DNA of 64,000 nucleotides from Hemileia vastatrix (lineage: Eukaryota > Basidiomycota > Pucciniomycetes > Pucciniales > Zaghouaniaceae), in NCBI GenBank assembly GCA_030280995.1, contig JASXTE010000010.1:27141823-27205822 (forward strand). The letters run 5' to 3'. This document shows positions 21,181-31,332 of this stretch, one piece after another (the first letter of the stretch is position 1; every line of letters begins with the position of its first letter). The position numbers were made by a program, and so were the translations under genes. Below the pieces are notes generated by a model, which worked only from the letters and a program-made list of their open reading frames with translations, did not search any database and was not told the origin of the DNA.

Positions 21181-21910
21181 GTTAGATGGTACCCATGGGT
21201 GGGGCTTATAGATTTTATCTTGGTAAGTGTGGGGTTAACTGATGAGCTGGCTACTCTGTATAAAAGTTACCCCAGATTTTCTGTTTCCAACCCCTTCTCT
21301 TAATTTAGTTTAACCCTAGCATTGGTCTTATTTTAACAGGATTTTAGTCCTCTATGACTTTAAACTGGATTTATCTTTGGTCTTCAAGTGCTGGACTCTT
21401 CATTTTTATTGGTTATTTGGTTTATTGTGTTGGATGTTTGTTTTTGTTAGAAGGTACCCATAGGGGGTCTTCTAGATTTTATTTTGCCTAGTGTGGGGGT
21501 AACTTATGAGCTGGCTGCTCTGTAGAAAAGTTACCCCAGAATGTCTGTTCCAAGTCTTTTTTCTGTCCTAGTTGAATTCTAGTTCTTTTTTTTTTGGTAT
21601 TAAGGTTTTTAGTCCTCTATGAATTTAAACTGGATTTCTGTGGTCTTCAAGTGCTGGTATTTTCACTGTGTGGATGATTTGTGTGAGATGTTTGATTTTT
21701 TGGAAGGTACCCAGGGGGGACCTCTAGATTTCATTTTGGCATATGTGGGGGTAACTGATGAGCTGGCTGCTCTGTATAACAGTTAACCCAGAATTTCTGT
21801 TTCAAGTCCTTTTTTTTATTTAGTTGAGTCCTAGTTCTCTGATTTTATTCAGGTTTTTAGTCCTCTAGGACTTTAAACTGGATTTAACACTTCTTGGTTC
21901 TTTGATCTTT
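21181..21910 (+). repeat. Three tandem repeats of about 255-265 bp in the 3' region of element D
   Basis: Units are marked by GGTACCC at 21188, 21453 and 21706. Each then has TAGATTT, GTAACTGATGAGCTGGCT (or close), GTTACCCCAGA, a T-rich stretch and a hairpin motif AGTC-CTCTAT-GACT followed by TTAAACTGG (21346-21368, 21611-21632, 21859-21880). A conserved inverted repeat around 21915-21990 (GGTGGTCTCC...GGAGGGAGCC) also occurs in E at about 51735-51790. Confidence 0.85.
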
Positions 21911-22080
21911 CTTAGAGGTGGATTACAGGTGGTCTCCCATCATTTTTACTTATTGGAGGGAGCCAACCCAGTGATCTTTCATTTTCTTCTGTGATTTGTT
22001 TTGATACACCACGGGAAATCTAGGGGTGAATTTCTAGCAATCCCCTCTCTTGAAATTTAGAGTGTCCCTTAATTATTCCA

Positions 22081-22559
22081 GGTTTATGAATACTTTATAA
22101 ACATAATTAAATTAGAGTTAGATTTACATTTATTCTAAGATTGATTATAGACAGAATATCAACTGATTCCAAATTATGCACAAGTTGATCCTCCAAAACT
22201 TGATTTTGGTCCTCTGTTGAGCACAAATTGAGCACAAATTGATCTAACCTAAGCTTATGCATATATAATAATTCAGGATACTTGCTCTATTAAATTTGAT
22301 AATAAAATAAAATATTGATGAATTTATATAAACAGAAATTATTATGTGAGATATTAAATTATAAATTTAGGCATCATAGGAGGGCACTTAATAGAACTTA
22401 ATTATACTATGTGACACCTTAATACTGTATCACGCAGTTTGAAACATTTAAAACAAAATGTGTCATGATGGGCAATGAAATTGCTTGGACAGACACTTTA
22501 AAAATTAATACTGACCATAATACACAAGTATGAAACCTTGGAAATTGACCAATAAAAGA
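22081..22559. other. AT-rich DNA, nothing recognised
   Basis: No ORF or repeat family was recognised apart from a small ATTGAGCACAA doublet near 22218. The 3' end of element D fades out just before it. Confidence 0.5.
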
Positions 22560-23992
22560 TTTTCCTTCTGAGAAATGGATTTTTCTCAGTTACTCCCTGC
22601 TTAAAAGTGTCCTTTTGAGGTTTGTCTGACCTTCAGGGGGGTAATTTGGCCACATCAAACTACTTCTATTTCCATGATTGACCAAAACATCATCCTCATT
22701 CCCATCTAAAGAGTTGATCTCATCTGACTGTGGCTGATCAAAGGGGTCCACCACAAGTTTAGCAAAAATTTTGGTGAACACTGTTTTGATGGAGAGTGAA
22801 TAACTGGTGCTTTCTGAATTTTTCCACCTGAAGTTAGGCTAAACTTCAGGAGGATAAATTTATTATGAATACCAAATTAACTGAAGGATACTTTTGCCAT
22901 AGCTACTCTGCATCATAAAAGTCTCCAACTGAGGCTTAGCCATAATTCAGGTAGACACTTTTGAAAAGGCACAGTCTGATGGGTTTAATATCTATATATG
23001 GCAATAAGTATCATTTTTTTATCAACATGGAACTAGAATTAATTTAATATGGCCAAAGTGTCCACCTGAAGTTTGGCAAAAATACAGGTGGAAATTTTTA
23101 TGAGGATTATTTGATGAAATGAAGAAGACTTGAAATTACTTTCCATCATAAAATTTTCAAACTTAAGTTTATAAAAAATTGTGGTGACACTTTTGCCAGA
23201 TCCAGTCTTATGGGATCAACTCTCTATATGGCAATGAGAATCAATTTTTAGTCAATCATGGCATTAGAAGTAATTTGATATGGACAAACTTTCCACCTGG
23301 TTTTTGGCCAAAAATAAGTTGGAAATGTTTATGAGGAATACTAGACTAACTAAAGAAGACTTGCACCCTACTACTGTCCATCATAAAAGTGTCCACCAGA
23401 AGAATTCTCAAACTTGTGGTTGACACCATTGGCCTGGTCAAGCCATATGGGGTCAATTCTGCATATGGAAATGAGGATTTAATTTGGTCAATCATGGTAC
23501 TAGAAGTAATTTGATATAGACAAAGTGTCCAACTAAATATTGGAAAAAAATCAGTTGAAAACTTCATTTAGTTTTTCAAAAAATCAAATTAAGTACAATT
23601 TTATTCCTGATGATGCCCATTTTATCCAACACCTCTTCTGAGCCTTGAAAGTAGGCATACAGCTTAAATTTTTAATTTCATATAAAATCCCTTTTATTCA
23701 ACCTATTTCTTTTTATCCCTTTTTTTTCTTTTAGATATCAATTAATTTTATGTAAAACAAATCATTTTCATAATTTTTTGCCTGTATTTAATAAAATTAT
23801 TAAAGGTTTAACATCACCCTGTAAGAATTTGGCACATGTTTTTTTGCTATACCAATGAAAATAATAATATACTTGTGACAAAAAATTGATCAAATGATAA
23901 AATATTAATAAAACAGAAAGATCAAATACCAGTGGATATGTTTTAAAAAAATACCAGTTGCACTGAAGAAGAGCTGCACCCTAGATACTCAC
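22560..23992. repeat. Satellite, older short-unit form, left of element B
   Basis: Diverged units about 226-243 bp apart, recognised by CATCATAAAAGT near 22912, 23151 and 23378, by GATGGGATCAA-type blocks and by CTATATGGCAATGAG. They lack the roughly 370-bp AT-rich part of the 605-bp units, which appears only after 23570. The first unit (about 22595-22790) is inverted relative to the rest. Element B interrupts the array at CTCAC (23988-23992). Confidence 0.7.
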
Positions 23993-25128
23993 TGTCGGTC
24001 AGTCGTCTAGAAGAGATAAGAAAAGAGGGAAGAAATGAGAGGAGGAGAAGGAGGAAAGGAGTATGGGTAATAAAAGAAATAAAATTTAATAAAATTATTT
24101 AATTTATTGAGAGAAGGCAACGATGAGTGAGCTGAGAAGAGACAACAAATTGGTTTTATAAATATTATTATTATTTAAGTAAGAGTTCTGCGCGGCAAAC
24201 AATATAGTTACTATCAGACTTAAGGCAACCTTTAATTTGTTATATAGACTTTTAATTAGAATTGTATTACTAATAAAAAAAATATAAACGTAGTAAAATA
24301 GTTTTTAATTTGTTGAGTGTATAATAAGTGATAAGGCTACAGGGGATTATCCAAGGCCCTTTTATAGGCAATGGGTCCTCTGAAGCGCTACTATATCAGT
24401 AAATACAATGATTAGAAAGGAATAAAACAAACATATCAAAAGAGTAAATGAAACATAACAATATAGAGAAAAACATGAAACAAATAATTAAAAACCCAAT
24501 TAAGAATCCAATTTCCCCGCCATTAATCCCCAAATCAGTAAGTGACAATAGTGAATAACTAAACAAGATTGGAAACATAGGAACTATGAGAAATATAATT
24601 CCCAACAGATGGTACATTCTGATTAGAGGACATTTTAAGTGAAACAAAAAATAATTTGACGCAACAAAACAAGCAATTAATCTCAATTTAGTCCAAATTA
24701 ATTTATTTGTTTTTTCTAACACAATTAAGGGTCAAAAGAAGTGTCCTTAATAATTGTTTAGTATCATATGAGAGGTATTAGTTAATATATAAATTTAAGT
24801 AATTAATTTAAATATATTATAAATCAAATTTACACTTGTAATTATAATATATGTTTTTTAATTAATTAAATATAAATTTATAATTATTAAATACATAAAA
24901 ATGCGCCATTATTTGTAGAATATATTATATTATGCTCAATTTAATTGTATATAAAAATATATATAACCAATAAATTTAATGTAACATTTGTATATAATAA
25001 AATTCTTATATAATTTCATTATGCAATAAAATATTAAGTTATATTCATTAAATACAAGTCTTACCCACTCTTTAAGGTTTTATAATTTATATATCATTTA
25101 CTGGACTCCTGGAATAGCCTGGCTGACA
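23993..25128 (-). repeat. 3' LTR of element B (1136 bp)
   Basis: Element-strand ends TGTCAGCCAG and CTGACCGACA. TATA box TATAAAAGGG at 24357-24366. The 108-codon hydrophobic ORF inside (24396-24722) is duplicated with the LTR and is not treated as a gene. Confidence 0.97.
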
Positions 25129-25140
25129 CTCCCTCACTCT
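25129..25140 (-). promoter_or_regulatory. Polypurine tract of element B
   Basis: AGAGTGAGGGAG on the element strand, touching the 3' LTR; identical in element C. Confidence 0.8.
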
Positions 25141-25164
25141 AAAAAAAACAATAAAAAAAAAATG

Positions 25165-28100
25165 CTAAGATTTTTTCTTTTTGTATTTTTTCAACAGAGC
25201 AGGCAGATTTGAAATTTCTTTGCCAGGTATCCATGCATCATGTTCAGATGATTTGTTCTTATATCTCAATAAATATTCAGTACCTCTTTCAGAAGTGATA
25301 ATTCTATCATTGAGAATTTTATCAATTTCTGCTGTTTCTGTGACTTCCTGAGGGTTCTTCTTAGGTCTTCCTCTTCTTTTTGGAAATAAGTCACTGTTGG
25401 AAGTATAAGGTTTAAGCAAAGAAATGGGAAAGACAGGATGTTTCCTATCATATGGAGAATACAATACAACTTCTACTGCATTATCACCAACCATTCTTTT
25501 AACAACAAATGGTCCTACAAAAGGATCTTTTAATTTGTGGTTACCTTGTAAATTGAAATGGACAGTAGAGATCAACACTTCTTCACCCTTGTTAAATGTG
25601 TATTCTTTATGGGATTTATCCCATCTTTTCTTTTCATATTCAAATGCTTTATCAATACAACTCTGAGCATGTTTTCTGCATAGCTGTTGCATTTGCATAA
25701 AAGATTTTACACCAGGGTGTAGTTCCAACTTAGGTAATTTATTATTGAGAATCTGAGCAGGAGTGTTTGGGACATAACCTAACCAAAGCTCAAAAGGCTT
25801 TTTCTCAGTGACAGAATGAACAGTGCTATTATATGCAAATTCAAGACCAGGCAAAAGAGTGACCCAATCATGAGTAAATCTGTCATTGTCTTTATATTCT
25901 AAACCAAAGGCACAATACCTTCTAATCATATCTTCCAGAGTTTGAATCATTCTTTCAGCTAGACCATCAGTCTGAGGATGGTGAGCTGTAGACAATTTTA
26001 ACTCACAGCCACAAATATCCATCAAAGAGGTCCAAAACTCAGAAGTGAATTTTGGATCCCTATCAGAGATAATGGCTTTTGGAAAACCAATAATATTAAA
26101 CATGTAAGACCACCATAAGAAAGCTAATTCTTTGGTGGATACATCTTTGTGGGTTGGAATAAATTTGCACATTTTTGTGAATCTATCAACTATTACCCAA
26201 CAAGAGTTAAAGCTGTCTTTACCTGCAACAGGAAGACCAGTGACAAAATCCATATTAATGATTTGCCAGGGAGCACTAGGTGCTTCAATATGTTGTAATA
26301 ACCCTGCTCTCTTACCTGTTAACCTTTTAGATTTTTGGCAGGAATCACAAGATTCAACATATAATTTTGTGTCTTCAGACATATTAGCCCACCATGCAGT
26401 GTTTTTGATTCTAATCAATGTTTTTTCAAGATCAAAATGACCAGCTAATATGTCATCATGACAAAGTTTGAGGATAGTTTCTTTCATTGAAGGAGGAATA
26501 ACAATTACATTGGTAAGCTTCCTTCTATAATAAATATAACCATCTTCAATAGAAAACTTTCCTTTATTTAAAGCATTTTGGTATTTTGCAGGAAGAGTTT
26601 TTATTAATGCTTGAATTGAAGCATTCTTAGGATCATTCAAAATAGTAACTAATTTATTTAAGTCAGAATCTTTATCATATGAATCCAGTATTAACTGTAA
26701 TAACTCTTCTTCCATATCAACTATAAATATACCATGTATATGAACAGTGTCATCCTCAGGTACATAAGCAGGATTGGAGTCATTATTTGGCAGAGGCAAT
26801 CTGGAGAGCATATCAACATTAGAGTGAACATTTCCAGATCTGTGGATAATAGTCATCCTTCCTCTGTATTCCTGAACAGCAAGTTGCCACCTGAACATAT
26901 GTCTGTTAGGTGTTTTGAGGTTTAAGAGAGATTTCACAGCACTACAGTCAGTTACCAACTCAAATTTTTGGTCATCCAAGTAGTAATGAAGTTTCTCAAG
27001 AGCCCAAACAACTGCTAAGCACTCCAATTGAGTGGCACCATATTTCAATTCACTATTTCTTAAGGTTCTTGAAATATAACAAATTACAACCTCTGAGGAT
27101 TTATCATTAATAATTTGCTTTTGGTGAAGGGCAGCACCCAGACCAATAAAGCTAGCATCTGTATAAAGTACAAATGGCTTGTTAAAATCTGGGAGAGCCA
27201 ATATAGGGGCTGTCATTAAGCAATTTTTCAATGTATTAAAAGCTTTCTGACAGTCATCATTCCAGAGAAAAGCAACATCTTTTCTGGTTAGTTTTGTAAG
27301 AGGCAAGGCTATGACCTGATAATTTTTAATATATTGTCTATAATAGCCACACATACCCAAAAAACTTTGGATTTCTCTTACAGAAGTTGGTGCTTTAACA
27401 TTTTGAATGGCAGCAACTTTATTATGGTCTACACAAATTTGTAAGCCTGACACAACATGGCCAAGGACTTTCAAAGATTGAAAACCAAATTTACACTTTT
27501 TTAAAGATAAGGTCATATTGATTTCATCCATTTTTTGGAAAACTCTATTTAAGTGAATCATATGTTCATCAAAAGTTTTAGAAAAAACAATAATATCATC
27601 AATATAAACCATGAGCCAACCTTCAATAATTTCTTGATGGAAAGTGTTATCCATGACTTTCTGGAAAACTGATGGAGCATTTTTAGGGCCAAATGGCATC
27701 CTAACATACTTATATATTCCCATATGAGTAGCAATAAGCAAAAAATTTTGAGAATTTTTCTCAACTGGAACTTGATGATAGCCTTTATTACCATCCAGAC
27801 AACTAATAAATTTTGCACCTTGCAAGGTAGCATGTATTGAATTAATTCTGGGTAAAGGATAAATATCATCAACAGTATAAGTATTTAAAGCTCTGTAATC
27901 TCCACATAATCTAGCTTTAACTTTTTCATATGAAATCAAGACTGGGGAGATGACACAATATTTAGGGGTGACATTCACTTTTTCAATGATATTCATTTTC
28001 AATAATGTTTCAATATTATCTTCAATATCTTTTCTTTTTGATGGAGAAGCAGGAGATGGTTTTTTCTTAAGGGAAGGAGGAATATCACTCAAATTACAGG

Positions 28101-31100
28101 ATAAGGTAATTTTCATCTCTTCCTGAACAATTCCCAAGACATGAGAACCATGAGCAAAAGCCATAGGGAAAGAGGTAATAGAGGCAACAATAGAATCCTT
28201 TTGCTCATTAGTCAAATGATCACCAAAAGAAGCGGTATTTATTTCATGTAATAAATCATCCATTTCAGTTGTTGTTCTACCTTCACATTGGGTCAGTGAG
28301 TTACAAGATTTCAACAAATGCCCAGAAGGTTTAGGAGAAGAAATTTTGAATTTTCTTTTCCCATTCATTCCTAAGGTAAAGCAATTATTTGCTGGGTCCA
28401 GTTTCACACCAAACATGGTTAAAATATCATTTCCCATAATAAACCAATTGCTCAAATTATCATTTTTCATGACAACAAACTCACAAATAGCTCTGACAAA
28501 ACCACCATTATATTTGAAGAATACAGAGGTTTTGTATTTGCCAATAGGAAATAAGGTAGAACCATACCCTCTCCATTTTTCAGAAGTTATAGGCAATAAT
28601 TTACTCAAATATTCCTTATCCACTGAAGCCAAAGCTTTTTCAGATACTACACTTCCTCCAGCACCAGAATCAAGAACTACATCAACATTTTTACCATTAA
28701 TGATAACAGGTGCTTTTAAAGGGGATATAGGAATAGAATTGTTAGTAATATCTTTAATTATCTCAGCATTTTCTACTGAAGATAAATTCAATACACAATC
28801 TTCTGATACATTATTTAAATAATGGACATCATGTTCCAACATTAAAACATCTTTAACAGATTCATTGTCATAGGAGATATTACTTTCACAGTCACTGGAA
28901 GAATTATTGACATCAAGTTCAATTTCATCAGTGTCTTCATTTTGTTCAACAAGATGAATTTTCTTGTCACAAACATGACCCTTCTGCCACGGTTTGTTAC
29001 ATTTATAACAAGTATTTGTTGCATATTTTTTAGGTGCAACTGGGGCAGAGGGTTTACCAGATTTTTCTGGGAGCTTTATAGAAGGTTTATTCTGATCATT
29101 ATAAGATTTACTAAGGTAATTCTTTGGTTCATATCTATGGTTGAGTAGTACTTCATTACAGATATTAATGAAAGAAGAATTTTCCCTTACATGCTCAGTT
29201 CTAGCAACAATCAAATCACTAAGAGAATTTGGTAATTTATACAAGATTTTATCTCTCCAAATATCATAATCCATCTTTGGATCAATTGCTCTAAGGATTT
29301 TAGTTAATTTCATCAGAAAAACAATGGGCTTTTCAACAGAGGAGGATACATATCTAGTATTCTCATACAGTCTTTGCTGAGCTAACCTGAATTTTGAACC
29401 ACCAAACTGATTCTCAATCAAGGATTTCCAATCATTCCATGTATAATGATTGTTATCTAAGAGGACAGATTCATACCACATCAAGGCTACATTGGAAAAT
29501 AAAGAAATTAGCTTAGAAACAATCTCCTCATCAGGTAGTTTATAAGATCTCTTTAAATTATCAATTCTCTGGATAAAGTGTTGCCAATCAGAGGAAGAAT
29601 CACCATCAAAGGTAGGATATTGGTCTAACTTAGGCCAATTTTTCTGACTACTGGGATGGTCCACTTTTTGGTTTGAATTATTCATTATTAATAATTCCTG
29701 AAGTTTAGCCAGGTGTTCAGAAATTTCATTATTTACAGAAACAGCTGGTGCATGACCATCACAAGATTTTTTGCTAGTAGCAAAAGATTTTACAGACTCA
29801 TTGTCAGTTTGTTTAATGGTTGAAATATGAGGAAGAAAGGATGAACTTTGCTCAGGTCTTTTCCCTTTATTTTTATGCAGCTTATTTACAGAAATCTCAT
29901 TTAATTCATTATTGGTGTCTAAGGTTGAGAACTTTTCCTGTAGGTCAGACACATAGTTTCTTATTCTTGGAATTTCAGACATCTGGTCATTTACTTTTGC
30001 AAGAGATAGAACATTTCTGTCCTCAGAAACTGAGTGCTTGGTACTTAGTGCATGGAAATCATTTTTTAGCTTCTTAAACTCATTTTGCAGAGATTTTATT
30101 TCATTTTTGAATGAATAATTTTCCTCAATAAGGGGTTTCAGTTCACTCAAGGTCTTATGTAGACTGATATTTCTATCTGAGATAGCTCTATGGTCACTTC
30201 TTATTTGTTTTTGTTGACTAAGAACAATATTCAAGGTTTCTTTGATTTTTAAATAAGCTGTATCTTGTACAGAAGAACTCACTTTACATTGCAAGTGTAA
30301 ATTATTTAATCTATCATTTTCATGGATTAACACATCTCTCACATGTTTGTCTTTTACAATATTAAAATCAAGGGTATCTTTCAATATTTCCTCAGAAGTT
30401 TTTTCAATTAAGGTATAGATTTCAGGGGGAACAGAATCATTTTTAATTGCAAGAGAAGGATTAATTAAAGATGTAGAAGTTAAATGTAAAGGTTCATCAA
30501 ATGACAATTTGCTAATTACATCAATAGGGCTACTAGTTACAGGAAGCTGTCTTTTAACAGGTTTAACTGTTCTTTCACCATGTTCAATAATATTACCTGC
30601 AGAAGAAGATTTATTAGAAAACATACCCAAGTGACTATCAACCAAATTACTTACCATGGCAGAGGAGGAAACTTCCCCTGGGACTGGGTTTGGGATTGTG
30701 CTTGGGCCTTCTTTCTCCTGCTTTGTTGGTAGGGATGAGGAGGTGGATGGAAATTGGGTGTTCTGGATGGGCCAGGCTGATGATGAGGAGGGTGTTGCAC
30801 ATTCTGTTGGTAGTGACTCATTAGATAATCCCATTTCCATTGCTCTACTTCCATAGTATTTGGATTTTGGATGGTTGAGCTGGGTGGCTGTGAAGGTTGA
30901 GCCTGAAATTGAAGCTGATTGGGAGGCAATTGAGGAGGGGCCTGGGCCTGAATCTGGTTCCTGAGTTCTTGGACCTGATCCCACAATGTGTCTACCTTTG
31001 CTTTGTACGTCATATTTTCTGTCTTCAACTCTTTTATATGACTGGATAGGTTGCTGATTTGTTGTGGCAGAGGAAGCTTTTTTATTTTGAAGCCTTTTGG

Positions 31101-31332
31101 AAGACCTTCTTGAGGCACTAGAGGCTTTACTTCCTTCTGTGGTACTGGGGGAAGGGGGTTTGGTTTGTTTGCATTTCCTGTCATTTCCACATCCTGCAGT
31201 ATGTGAATTCTTTGTGTTAGCATAAGATTTTTTATGACCAACTTTAGAAGAACTTACAGTGTCAGCATCATAGTCAATTTCTATCTCATCCACTTGCATG
31301 TTATCCATTTTTTCTGCCAAATTGTTGGACAT
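25165..31332 (-). CDS. Element B Gag-Pol polyprotein (2055 aa), intact
   Basis: One frame encodes the whole retrotransposon machinery. Residues 1-300 are Ser/Gln-rich and low in complexity; 310-470 a likely coiled coil; 565-740 the capsid; 775-788 a zinc knuckle with C775, C778, H786, C788. Protease has DSG at 888-890. RT spans about 1095-1285 with YIDD at 1243-1246. RNase H has D1392, E1437 and D1462. Integrase has H1625, H1632, C1662, C1665 and the DDE triad D1695, D1757, E1793 (35 residues between the last two). Next come the GPY/F block FVGPF near 1940, an AT-hook-like RRGRPKK at 1986-1992 and a chromodomain at about 2001-2045. Gag and Pol are fused with no stop or shift, so Gag excess must come from processing, splicing or other control. 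The ATG used opens the conserved MSNN start shared with A. Confidence 0.97.
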   Translation of the reverse strand: MSNNLAEKMDNMQVDEIEIDYDADTVSSSKVGHKKSYANTKNSHTAGCGNDRKCKQTKPPSPSTTEGSKASSASRRSSKRLQNKKASSATTNQQPIQSYKRVEDRKYDVQSKGRHIVGSGPRTQEPDSGPGPSSIASQSASISGSTFTATQLNHPKSKYYGSRAMEMGLSNESLPTECATPSSSSAWPIQNTQFPSTSSSLPTKQEKEGPSTIPNPVPGEVSSSAMVSNLVDSHLGMFSNKSSSAGNIIEHGERTVKPVKRQLPVTSSPIDVISKLSFDEPLHLTSTSLINPSLAIKNDSVPPEIYTLIEKTSEEILKDTLDFNIVKDKHVRDVLIHENDRLNNLHLQCKVSSSVQDTAYLKIKETLNIVLSQQKQIRSDHRAISDRNISLHKTLSELKPLIEENYSFKNEIKSLQNEFKKLKNDFHALSTKHSVSEDRNVLSLAKVNDQMSEIPRIRNYVSDLQEKFSTLDTNNELNEISVNKLHKNKGKRPEQSSSFLPHISTIKQTDNESVKSFATSKKSCDGHAPAVSVNNEISEHLAKLQELLIMNNSNQKVDHPSSQKNWPKLDQYPTFDGDSSSDWQHFIQRIDNLKRSYKLPDEEIVSKLISLFSNVALMWYESVLLDNNHYTWNDWKSLIENQFGGSKFRLAQQRLYENTRYVSSSVEKPIVFLMKLTKILRAIDPKMDYDIWRDKILYKLPNSLSDLIVARTEHVRENSSFINICNEVLLNHRYEPKNYLSKSYNDQNKPSIKLPEKSGKPSAPVAPKKYATNTCYKCNKPWQKGHVCDKKIHLVEQNEDTDEIELDVNNSSSDCESNISYDNESVKDVLMLEHDVHYLNNVSEDCVLNLSSVENAEIIKDITNNSIPISPLKAPVIINGKNVDVVLDSGAGGSVVSEKALASVDKEYLSKLLPITSEKWRGYGSTLFPIGKYKTSVFFKYNGGFVRAICEFVVMKNDNLSNWFIMGNDILTMFGVKLDPANNCFTLGMNGKRKFKISSPKPSGHLLKSCNSLTQCEGRTTTEMDDLLHEINTASFGDHLTNEQKDSIVASITSFPMAFAHGSHVLGIVQEEMKITLSCNLSDIPPSLKKKPSPASPSKRKDIEDNIETLLKMNIIEKVNVTPKYCVISPVLISYEKVKARLCGDYRALNTYTVDDIYPLPRINSIHATLQGAKFISCLDGNKGYHQVPVEKNSQNFLLIATHMGIYKYVRMPFGPKNAPSVFQKVMDNTFHQEIIEGWLMVYIDDIIVFSKTFDEHMIHLNRVFQKMDEINMTLSLKKCKFGFQSLKVLGHVVSGLQICVDHNKVAAIQNVKAPTSVREIQSFLGMCGYYRQYIKNYQVIALPLTKLTRKDVAFLWNDDCQKAFNTLKNCLMTAPILALPDFNKPFVLYTDASFIGLGAALHQKQIINDKSSEVVICYISRTLRNSELKYGATQLECLAVVWALEKLHYYLDDQKFELVTDCSAVKSLLNLKTPNRHMFRWQLAVQEYRGRMTIIHRSGNVHSNVDMLSRLPLPNNDSNPAYVPEDDTVHIHGIFIVDMEEELLQLILDSYDKDSDLNKLVTILNDPKNASIQALIKTLPAKYQNALNKGKFSIEDGYIYYRRKLTNVIVIPPSMKETILKLCHDDILAGHFDLEKTLIRIKNTAWWANMSEDTKLYVESCDSCQKSKRLTGKRAGLLQHIEAPSAPWQIINMDFVTGLPVAGKDSFNSCWVIVDRFTKMCKFIPTHKDVSTKELAFLWWSYMFNIIGFPKAIISDRDPKFTSEFWTSLMDICGCELKLSTAHHPQTDGLAERMIQTLEDMIRRYCAFGLEYKDNDRFTHDWVTLLPGLEFAYNSTVHSVTEKKPFELWLGYVPNTPAQILNNKLPKLELHPGVKSFMQMQQLCRKHAQSCIDKAFEYEKKRWDKSHKEYTFNKGEEVLISTVHFNLQGNHKLKDPFVGPFVVKRMVGDNAVEVVLYSPYDRKHPVFPISLLKPYTSNSDLFPKRRGRPKKNPQEVTETAEIDKILNDRIITSERGTEYLLRYKNKSSEHDAWIPGKEISNLPALLKKYKKKKS
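30597..30654 (-). other. Intron-like 58-nt segment at the end of the overlapping ORF
   Basis: On the element strand: donor GTAAGT directly after CCATG (at 30654), branch-like TCTAATAA, pyrimidine tract and acceptor CTGCAG (ending 30597). Element A has the same signals. Removing 58 nt would end Gag about 20 codons later and leave the overlapping ORF ending at the same Trp-stop. C lacks the donor. It may be a real alternative intron or chance. Confidence 0.35.
30651..31241 (-). CDS. Overlapping ORF inside element B gag (+1 frame, 196 codons)
   Basis: Lies wholly within gag residues about 31-227, in the +1 frame. Visible parts: acidic/proline-rich start, LPKGFKIKKLPLPQQ, a heptad-rich helix (ISNLSSHIKELKTENMTYK onward), Gln/Pro-rich middle, W-K-W-D-Y-L, a His/Pro-rich stretch, basic SRRKK and the end PPLPW. 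Element C, whose gag start is strongly diverged, keeps the same +1 product: over the 46 residues from EGLPKGF to DQVQ about 27 are identical and most other changes are conservative, better than the gag frame over the same DNA. No known family was recognised. It might be an accessory or assembly protein, made by leaky scanning or re-initiation; that is inference. Confidence 0.7.
   Translation of the reverse strand: MVIKNLMLTQRIHILQDVEMTGNANKPNPLPPVPQKEVKPLVPQEGLPKGFKIKKLPLPQQISNLSSHIKELKTENMTYKAKVDTLWDQVQELRNQIQAQAPPQLPPNQLQFQAQPSQPPSSTIQNPNTMEVEQWKWDYLMSHYQQNVQHPPHHQPGPSRTPNFHPPPHPYQQSRRKKAQAQSQTQSQGKFPPLPW

Larger units (their letters stand above)
12834..22080 (+). mobile_element. Element D: decayed Ty3/gypsy retrotransposon, family without chromodomain
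   Basis: Order: probable 5' LTR (to 13742), primer-binding site (13747), gag, degenerate zinc knuckle, protease, -1 frameshift site, RT, RNase H, integrase, 3' noncoding region with three tandem repeats. Every coding part has a counterpart in element E. Many nonsense codons and several frameshifts, plus an inserted solo LTR, show it is dead. No 3' LTR matching the 5' one was found, so the element is truncated at its right end; the last part matching E lies near 21990. The left border (12834, TGTGGTGTTCC) is the least certain coordinate. Confidence 0.8.

Noticed and set aside
22590..22781. Small ORFs in the satellite arrays (also 44342, 44841, 61869)
   Set aside because: They follow the repeat sequence over the palindromes and differ in frame and length between units.
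24396..24722. 108-codon hydrophobic ORF in the B LTRs (also 32438-32764)
   Set aside because: Identical only because the LTRs are duplicates; the A LTR does not keep the frame. Spurious in AT-rich DNA.
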